Positions 56,970 through 64,000 of a stretch of DNA of 64,000 nucleotides are shown here, in pieces; positions within the stretch are counted from its first letter, which is position 1, and every line of letters starts with the position of its first letter. A program made the translations under genes and the position numbers. Source of the DNA: Roridomyces roridus (Eukaryota; Basidiomycota; Agaricomycetes; Agaricales; Mycenaceae); the NCBI GenBank assembly GCA_029378245.1, contig JARKIF010000013.1:682001-746000 (forward strand). The letters are read 5' to 3'. A model generated the notes under the pieces. That model ran no database searches, was not told the DNA's origin, and saw only the letters and a list, made by a program, of their open reading frames with translations.

Positions 56970-59223
56970 GTTGGGGAAAGGTCGACGACGATACCGATCA
57001 CGTCGTGCGCTTTAAATGCGACGTGGTTGCTGCGGGCCGGTACAGCCCGAGCATGATCAGACACGGGGTCGCCTCATCATTCATATACATTACCTGGGCT
57101 GCTGCGCTTGGCAGGCACAATTCCAGCTCCTGATTCGTCTCCTTGGATGGTCACCATGTATAACTACTGCATCAATGAATTGTCCCCATGTACCGCTTTT
57201 GAGATTGAATTTTGCGAATTTTCTTGCAATATGCATGCCTGCCGACGCGAGCCGAAGTAGCGCCGGCCGATCCGCCAGGTACTTAAGGCCAAGGCTCTCG
57301 TACTTGGCGAATATGTGCCACTAGCTAGCGCCCACACCAAAAAAAAGAAAAGAAAAAAACTTCGGCCACCATGGCCGTGCCCCGGCTCGGGCATCTCACT
57401 GTTACAAGTCAGAAATTCCGACAATCAGCCGGCAGCAAGGTCATGGGGTGGTCTTTTGATGGCAAAGGGGCACAAAAAGAACGACTCCCAAACAGGTTAG
57501 GAATCGTAACCTTGCTCTGTTCCATCAGCCTGGCTATGAGAGAGCTGCCGCGCACACTTGGGCCAAGCTTCGTCGGACCCCTGCACGTCGTCGTTGTTGA
57601 AGAAAACCAACCGAACCTCACAAGACAACACACTCTATGCGGTACTCTCTCGGTAAATTGCTCATCGCAAGGGTGAATTTGCGAAAACTCCACCTCAGGC
57701 TGTTTTGTGCCCAGTTCGGTTCCAACCTGGAACCGCAATGTTTCAATTCCGCGTCTTGTCAGACGCGTTCTGTCTGGGCAAACGTATCCACTCCGCCCTC
57801 ATGCGCTGTGCCAACTCTTTATCCCAGGATAATGGCTCGCTTTGTTCGTCCTACATCCGCCCTTGAACTCACTCTGTATACCCACATTTATTTGTTCTCC
57901 GACTCACGTCTGCCCTGATACTTCTACCCTCCGTAGTTCAAATTACAGATCATTTCCACCTCTGTATGTGGGAAGGACGACCAGGGAAGTATGTACGAGC
58001 GTGATTGAAACGATCGGAGACTCGACGGAGAGACAGTCGTGCCCTTCTGAACGAGCCATATCGGAGTCCAGACAGAGTAACTCTCCCGACGAACATACCA
58101 GAGTTCACCATGTGACTCGTTTTAAAGCAATTCCGAGTGCGATCAGTTGTCTGAGATTGTCCGATGCATGGATGTATTCGCCAGTGCTTGCTTTCTCTCT
58201 CTTCTGCGCCGAACTTTCCGTTCTTCCCCAGGTCCTCGCGGGCACCAACAACGAAGCGGTCCCCGTTAATCATTTCGCGTCCACTCCTGGACCGGCATTG
58301 CTGACAGTTGGGCAGAGCGGCCCTGTTGGTATCAGCCATGCAAAAAAATCAACTCCATCGTATCCTCTTGGACGTTATAGCTTCTCATTGTGCGACCATT
58401 GCTCATGGATGTACGCAGTATTTTCCCGCCGTTGCCCCCACTTTGATGACGCCGGACTCTCCCAGCCCCTTGCAACCGCCTCGCCCGCGCCCCGGGACGA
58501 CCGAAACGCAGAGAGGGAGGAGGAACAGGCTGATGAGGTGCGAGTGCTAACCACCACGCTAAGACATCGAGGGCGGAGTCTGGGCGATGACGGTGATGAC
58601 GGTGATGACGTGCGATGTATTTCTTGTGATTTCTTGCTGCCTATGTACCTATCTGCCTCGCCACGCACATGGGTAACCAGGCCTTAAGACCGAGGACTTT
58701 TGAACCTCAATATAACCCTTTACGTCGAGCGGCGCAAGAGCGGTGATGAAATTCAGAGAAGCAGGACGGGAACGTTTATCCTCCGACACCCATTTTCGGC
58801 ATTCGCACCGGACAGTGACAGACGCTGCTGTGTGCTTTCGTAAATGTGGAGCCCCACCGGAGCTTCACCCCGCGGTGCTATTTTTAGGTGTACCCTGTTT
58901 TTTTTGGTGTAGATAGACAATTTTGCGTACTGTCGGCGTACTGCACCTTTTCGACAGGCATAACATAACACACCAAGCATGTTCGCTGGATGACATGTTC
59001 CCGCAGCAATCAGATCCAAATACTAGACTGCAGCCGCAATCACTCGGATCAGACGGTACTTCGGCGGAAAACCCGGACGCTTTGATTTTTCAGACTGAAG
59101 AGGAATTGCAAGCTTCGTGAATAGTGTACACTTATATGATTTAGGCTACCACACTGGCCACTTTTCCAAGAATTTTGAGCTACTAAGCAACATGCCAAGA
59201 TTCTAAACGAATATCCCAACCCT
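56970..59223. other. Gene-poor stretch
   Basis: Open frames such as 57842-58687 (plus) have arbitrary composition and no domain. A T-arm-like variant lies at 57711-57730 (CCAGTTCGGTTCCAACCTGG). A GGTGATGAC triplet-like run occurs at about 58590-58610. No gene can be supported. Confidence 0.45.
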
Positions 59224-61147
59224 TCACAGCTCACCGTTTTGCCACATGAGCACCTTGTCGAAGACAAATGTGGTATACGGTGACAGTCCCTGGACTCTGC
59301 ATGCAACCGGTGAGTCACTGATCGCCTCCAACGAGAAACAGGGCCGCCCGTCCGCGGCATGGAGGCACAGCATATCCTTCGCATGTTGACGAAGCTGACC
59401 GGATACGCTGTTCGGGTGGGCGGATTTATGCTCCTCAACCAGGCCGTGCAACTAAAGTCAACAAGTCGTTAGCGAGTCAACCCTGCCAGGAATCTCCACT
59501 CACCCGCGCTAATCCTCTAACTGGTGTGGTCCGTTTCCAATAACTTGGCCTGAATTGAAATCTGGACGGTCACATGGACAGTCGAGCGGAAAATTGAAGT
59601 AACACACCTTGCCGCGTCCCGTGCGTGGGGTCCGAGAGGGACGACCTCGTCCTTGAGAGCCAGATCGCGCGAGTGTGTGGTGCCGTTAATGTACATGTTG
59701 TTAATAAGCAGTCCGTTCTCGTCGTAGTCCGTCAGTGTAAAGAAAACGGGGCGCTGATCATTCGCCCAGGTTCGTTCTTTGAAGTCTTGTAATAGGACCC
59801 TGGTATTCGAGTCGGGGAAACCACCGCCCTGAGATATTCGTCAATGCTGCGGAGCATAGGGAAAGTTGACCGCACCGTCACGATCAAACCAGTTCCACCT
59901 CGGACGAGCATCAAGTCTGACGCCCCGTCTTGTACCATCTCATGGAACGTGCACTGAATGGAAGACGTCTCCGACACGGTCTGGCAAGCATCATGAGCAG
60001 TACGCACCTCTTTTTCCAGGATGAGAATCCAAGTGATACTCCGATGTAGCTTAATCTTGACGACGAGATCCATTTGCGGGATACGCACTCCCTAAATGAG
60101 GATGTTCATGCGTACTTTCAAAGATGGATGAATGAACCTACCCCGGGCCCGTCAGCGGTTATCACCTCACCCGTGCTGAGGTAGAATGTGATTCCCCGCC
60201 CCGCCACTCGGCCTTTCCGTTGCGGTATCTGCGGCCACAAGTCAGATAGACGTGTGGGACATGAGCGAGATACTCACAATATTCAGTTGTGTGATCGTCG
60301 AAGCTCCAAGCGTCCGCATCACGATGTTGAAGCCGTCGTCGAGATACTTGTGGTATACATTGTAGGGGAGGCGCCCGTTGAGTAGATATTGAATTTGTCT
60401 GCAATAATTACCTATCAGTCGGGACTAAAGAAATGATGCTTGTGCATACCGTGGACGCCTGGTCTTTGCCGTTCTGAGAAGGGCAGCGACGATCTCGAAC
60501 ATCATAAAGATCCGCGCTGGGCTACGTTAGCCGACAGGCACTAGTCCATAGCGGCTTCAACGTACCGAAAATACGAGACTCTGTGCCATTCTGGTCACCA
60601 GGCCAGCAAAGGTGGACCCATCTGCAGGAGAGGTTCGGACCCGGAGAAAGAAGCACGCATGGCTTACATTAGGTCACCATCCCCGTCATTTTCGAGACCG
60701 TCCCCGGCCCACTCCGCCTCGGAGGGTTTGCTTTCCTCATCTTCCTCATCTTCCTCATCTTCCTCATCCTGCTCCTCATCCTCATCCTCGGGTTCTTCGC
60801 GCGGTTTGCGTATTCGAATCGGCAGTTCCACGGCTGGGAAAAGGCCGGCGTGGAATTCGCGGAATTGCTGGGCGACCAAGCGCAAGATAAATTCCGCTTT
60901 TTGTAGAAGACTTGGCAGGCCGTTGGCGATCGTCTATGAACAGAGATAGGTGATTCGCTTACGTCCAATCATCGTACCCGACTGGAGGCTGCCAGTCCGG
61001 TCGCGACCTGATAGGGTCCACGGGAGGTCGTTCCTCTTCGACGGGGAGCAAGTCTTGGAGGTTGCCCTGGCGAAATTGGTGAATATATTCGAGCAGGTCG
61101 CTGTAACTTTTCTCCAGGTCCGCGTCGTTGTCGTTGTCGTTGTCCAT
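59224..61147 (-). CDS. SPO11/TopoVI-A-like DNA cleavage protein
   Basis: From 61147 (MDNDNDNDADLEKSYSDLL) about ten exons join in frame. After an acidic stretch, a winged-helix-like region reads ARIFMMFEIVAALLRTAKTRRPR-QIQYLLNGRLPYN; the Tyr of QIQY sits where SPO11 proteins have their active-site tyrosine. Next are VYHKYLDDGFNIVMRTLG and KGRVAGRGITFYL. The Toprim domain follows: WILILEKE (catalytic Glu), LIVTGGGFPDSNTRVLLQ (family GKGYPD) and FFTLTDYDENG (D-x-D). The C-terminus ends QNGEL with TGA at 59224-59226. SPO11 makes the double-strand breaks that start meiotic recombination; related TopoVI-A-like genes may have other roles. GGG instead of GKG and the tyrosine context differ from standard SPO11, so this may be a divergent paralogue. 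It shares a 100-bp head-to-head spacer with the gene at 61248. Confidence 0.8.
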
Positions 61148-61247
61148 GATGAATGGTGGCGGTAAGATGAAAAATGATAAGATCAGTTTGGGACTGTGCT
61201 GACATGCTTGCCATCGCATCTTTTTCCCCACATCTTCTCCCCACACC

Positions 61248-61894
61248 ATGGCGTACCCCGGTCTTCCCAGTCTCGAGGTAATCGCAAAAACGATGGACGA
61301 TATCATCAAAAAGGCCAGAGTGGGTATTGTCCGTTCACTCCCCAACCGTAACTCATACCCATGGACAGGCTTCCGACGCGGAAACTACTATGGACGATAT
61401 CGCGCAAGATATCAAGGATATCCCTACGGATCTCGAGCCGCAGGCGTACGCGATGAAGCTCGCGTTCCATGTCGAGCAAGCCCGGCTGCTGGTGGAGCGT
61501 GTCAAAGTGCGTCGTCTGCGATAAACTCTCGGCTAACTTATTGATTGAGCCCATGCAGCGCCACAGCCAATTGCTCTCATCACTGAATTCTGTCTTGGAC
61601 TTGCAGCGCGGCGTCACGGGCGCTGGCGCGCTCCCAACCCACTCGCATTCCGACAAACTCAATCCGCTCAATCATCTCAAACGCGGGCACTCCCCAGGAT
61701 CTGACGTAGACGACACGCAGCTTTCTCGTGCGGCAAGGAAGAGGAAGGAAAAAAGGCGCAAAACGGACGACAACCAGGAGGGGGAGGAGACGGAGGCGGA
61801 GCAGAAGGAGGCGGAGGTGGGCCCTTCATCGGCGAAAACGGGCAAGGCCAAACCCGACGCCAAACGCGGCGATGAGGGGAACTCGGGATCCTGA
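61248..61894 (+). CDS. Small charged protein of unknown function
   Basis: Three exons from 61248 (MAYPGLPSLEVIAKTM), joined by GTGGGT…CAG after DDIIKKAR and GTGCGT…CAG after ARLLVERVK, ending TGA at 61892-61894; about 180 residues. The first half is helical (MDDIAQDIKDIPTDL, AYAMKLAFHVEQARLLVERVK), with coiled-coil character. The second half has a strongly basic cluster (RAARKRKEKRRK) that looks like a nuclear localisation signal, then an acidic Glu-rich tract and a Lys-rich end. No domain is recognised. Its divergent 100-bp promoter with the SPO11-like gene suggests possible co-expression. Confidence 0.65.
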
Positions 61895-62138
61895 AGTGAC
61901 GTTTTTTTGTTTATTTCTTGGCGAATAAAATGCCACTAGTTTATTCCATATGGGGCACTCCGACCGCAAGAAAGCACGAGAATGCGAGGACCCGCCTGTC
62001 AGTTGGACACACAACGGCACGGGTGCTTCTTCGCCTATCAACGGACAATTTCCATTATCGGGACGTCCATCTCCAAAACCCAATCTCCCTTCCCTCTTTC
62101 TTTCTCTCTCTTCCCGCACCTCTCTTCCCGCACCTTCC

Positions 62139-64000
62139 ATGGCTGAAAACACCCAACCCTGCAAAAAGTCCGTCCCTTTGCGTATCTCCCATGAGCGAAA
62201 ACCGACTGATCCGTCCCCAGACGTAGACGGAACGCCGACGAGCGTCGCCAGTTGCTCGAAAGTGCAGTCGACGTCGAGATCATCGACGCTCTCCGTGTAC
62301 ACTGCACGCTGTGTAACAAAACGTTGCACCGTTCCGACCGCTGGGACGGGCACTGCGGCTCCTTCAAGCACCGGTGCGTCCTGGTCTTCTCCTGGTCCTC
62401 TCCTTACCTAAACGACGTTTAGCGCCCTGGTATACGCCCGAGACGATCCCTCCCTCGCCCAGCGCGCCGGTTTTACCGACTCTTCCCTCAAAAACAAGCA
62501 ATCGATTTCGCACCTTCAGACGCAAGAGGAAAGGCTGCAATATCTTCGAAGCGATCCCAGCGTTGAGGTCCTGGCCCAACCATTTCGTGTCAAGTGTCTC
62601 CCCTGCGGGCGAGAGGTCACCCTGCCGGGTTATCGATTGGACGGATGGAATACGCACTTCACGGGGGACAGGCACGGGTCAGTTCCTTTGCGTGCTCGTC
62701 TTCTTGAATGCTAAAGATGGCCAGGTACCACGCCGTGATCTGGTATGCAGAGAACAAGCCCGACGCCTCCACACCGTACGCCACCTTTCTGCTTTTCCGT
62801 TTGCCCAATCTAAATTCTTTTCCTAGAAGCGGATCCATCCCCTCCACGTCGTGCGTTGCTTGCTTATGCATTGTCCGTTTTCTCACAGGTCTTCCGCAGT
62901 GCTCTCGGCGACAGAGTGTCCAGCTTAGTTCCACAGGGCGCTCGTTCATCCACGATGCCCGCCTTGTTCGATATGGGGCGCTTGAACGGCAGCATCGTCA
63001 ACGGCGACGAAGTCCTCATGGACGTCGGCGCGGGTGGCCTCTCACACACGTCCGCTTCAACTCCGTACGTCGATGTCGCTCTTAATCGTCTCCCTCTGCG
63101 TGTTTAACGAGTGCGGTTTACAGCATCTTGACCCTTGCGCCTCTCTTGCCGCAGTAAGTCGTCTGCGCTCTTCTCCGTTCAATTGACTTGATTTCCCTCA
63201 GCGACATGAGCTCTGGCGTCAAGGACTCCCCCGCTCTGACTCTTCTACCTCCCCCGCGCGACGAAAATGGGTGTACCATTCCGGGACTGGGTCACAACAG
63301 CCGAGATCGCCGCAAATTCTTTCGCCAACACAAGCATGCGAGAATCATCGACTCCAATAACATATTCTGCACCCTATGCTCGCGTAAAATCCATTCAAAT
63401 GCCGCAACGTACGATCCAGCGACCTGGCGCGGACATTGTGAATCCCTTATGCATGAGTGTGTTCAGTTGCTCTTCTCATCGATTCCTTCCTGAACGAATA
63501 TTAGAGCCAATCTTGCCCGATACGGCAATGCATCCTGCTCCGTGGACGAGCCTTCTTCGTCCGCAACCGCGTGCGTTGTGTCTTTCTCGCTGCAGCCGTC
63601 GATATTGATACTCCCTTATAGCCCCAGAATCCCGCTCGAAGGCGAAGAAGGTCGACGAGCGCAGTTCGAAAGCCACCCTCACATCAGTGAGGTCCAAGAA
63701 TATGGCGTTTTCTGCCTTCCCTGCCAGGCAACGGTTCATCTTGATCGAGGTCAGAAATATGATCACAGCAAGTGGAAGGCCCATGCCCTGAGGACCCGCC
63801 ACCGGTAGGTTTTCTGGCCTGCTTGTCTTTTTCAATTCTGAATAATGCTAGCGATCGGGCCACGATTTATGATGCCAAGAAGAAGAAAAATCCGGTTTAC
63901 AGCCCGTACGTCCCCCTTGATCGTCGGCTTTCGACCAACCTCATTTCGTTTGTCAGCGGCGCTGTCGGAGACGACCGCGTGTCTTCCTCAGTTTCGCAGA
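62139..64000 (+). CDS. Multi-zinc-finger protein, 3' end beyond the window
   Basis: Partial gene starting at 62139 (MAENTQPCKK) and joining by a GTCCGT…CAG intron to RRRNADERRQLLESAVDVEI. It contains at least four similar modules of about 50 residues: CTLCNKTLHRSDRWDGHCGSFKH, CLPCGREVTLPGYRLDGWNTHFTGDRH, CTLCSRKIHSNAATYDPATWRGHCESLMH and CLPCQATVHLDRGQKYDHSKWKAHALRTRH. The common pattern is V-x-C-x2-C-x(8-14)-W-x2-H-x(5-6)-H, a C2H2-like finger with a fixed Trp, each preceded by a helix with xxRRxxL and hydrophobic residues. Such modules bind nucleic acid or protein. Exons between 62700 and 63180 are not resolved. The frame appears open to the right edge of the window. Confidence 0.65.

Noticed and set aside
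57842..58687. Plus-strand open frame of 281 codons
   Set aside because: No domain; the segments look like random translation of mixed intergenic DNA. A decayed gene is possible but not supportable.

Overview
The window looks like chromosomal DNA of a mushroom-forming basidiomycete (Agaricomycetes). Genes are cut by many 45-60 bp GT-AG introns, coding GC is moderate to high, and the gene content is typical of that class: a Tnp2-type (CACTA/Plavaka-like) transposase, a tail-hydrophobic kinase-like family, a CFEM-like protein, fungal OPT and MFS transporters, a thaumatin-like protein beside a GH16 glucanase, and a SPO11/TopoVI-A-like gene. No tRNA, rRNA, CRISPR or bacterial feature is supported.

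Positions 1311-17696 are one large DNA transposon. It has 434-bp terminal inverted repeats, CACACC termini and a 3-bp ACT target duplication. It carries an apparently intact 1223-codon transposase (13436-17216) and about six accessory genes: a frameshifted protein of unknown function (1805-4910), a coiled-coil protein (5333-7485), a small protein (8314-9104), a WD40-like protein with a hydrophobic tail (9322-10724), a low-confidence Ser-rich protein (11245-12113) and a small Cys-cluster membrane protein (12848-13304). Scattered through the interior are at least 13 short hairpins that share a constant core (GRCG-TYTGC-CGYC or its complement) but have different, self-complementary outer arms. 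I saw none outside the element. This element with its hairpin family is the best candidate for an undescribed system here.

17.7-38 kb holds a hairpin MITE touching the transposon end, a multi-pass membrane protein, an OPT oligopeptide transporter, a CFEM-like GPI-anchored protein, a hAT-type MITE with a perfect 8-bp target duplication, a hypothetical gene, a GH105-like secreted glycosidase, a small secreted peptide gene and a probably decaying kinase-like gene.

38-50 kb is ordinary gene space: AP-2 sigma adaptin (with an in-frame TAG at 38597-38599), an F-box-like protein, a four-helix membrane protein, an alpha/beta hydrolase, and a divergent thaumatin-like/GH16 pair that probably acts on beta-glucan of the cell wall.

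50-55 kb is repeat-rich. A MYND zinc-finger gene lies between two inverted copies of a ~350-bp repeat. Around it are eleven copies of a tRNA T-arm-like motif (CCAG-TTCGAAT-CTGG), most followed 28-47 nt later by a T-run, which resembles the 3' half of Pol III transcription units.

55-64 kb has an MFS sugar transporter, a gene-poor gap, a SPO11/TopoVI-A-like gene head-to-head with a small charged protein gene, and the start of a multi-zinc-finger gene that runs off the right edge. Exon joins were read by eye from splice signals and reading frame and have not been tested against transcripts.
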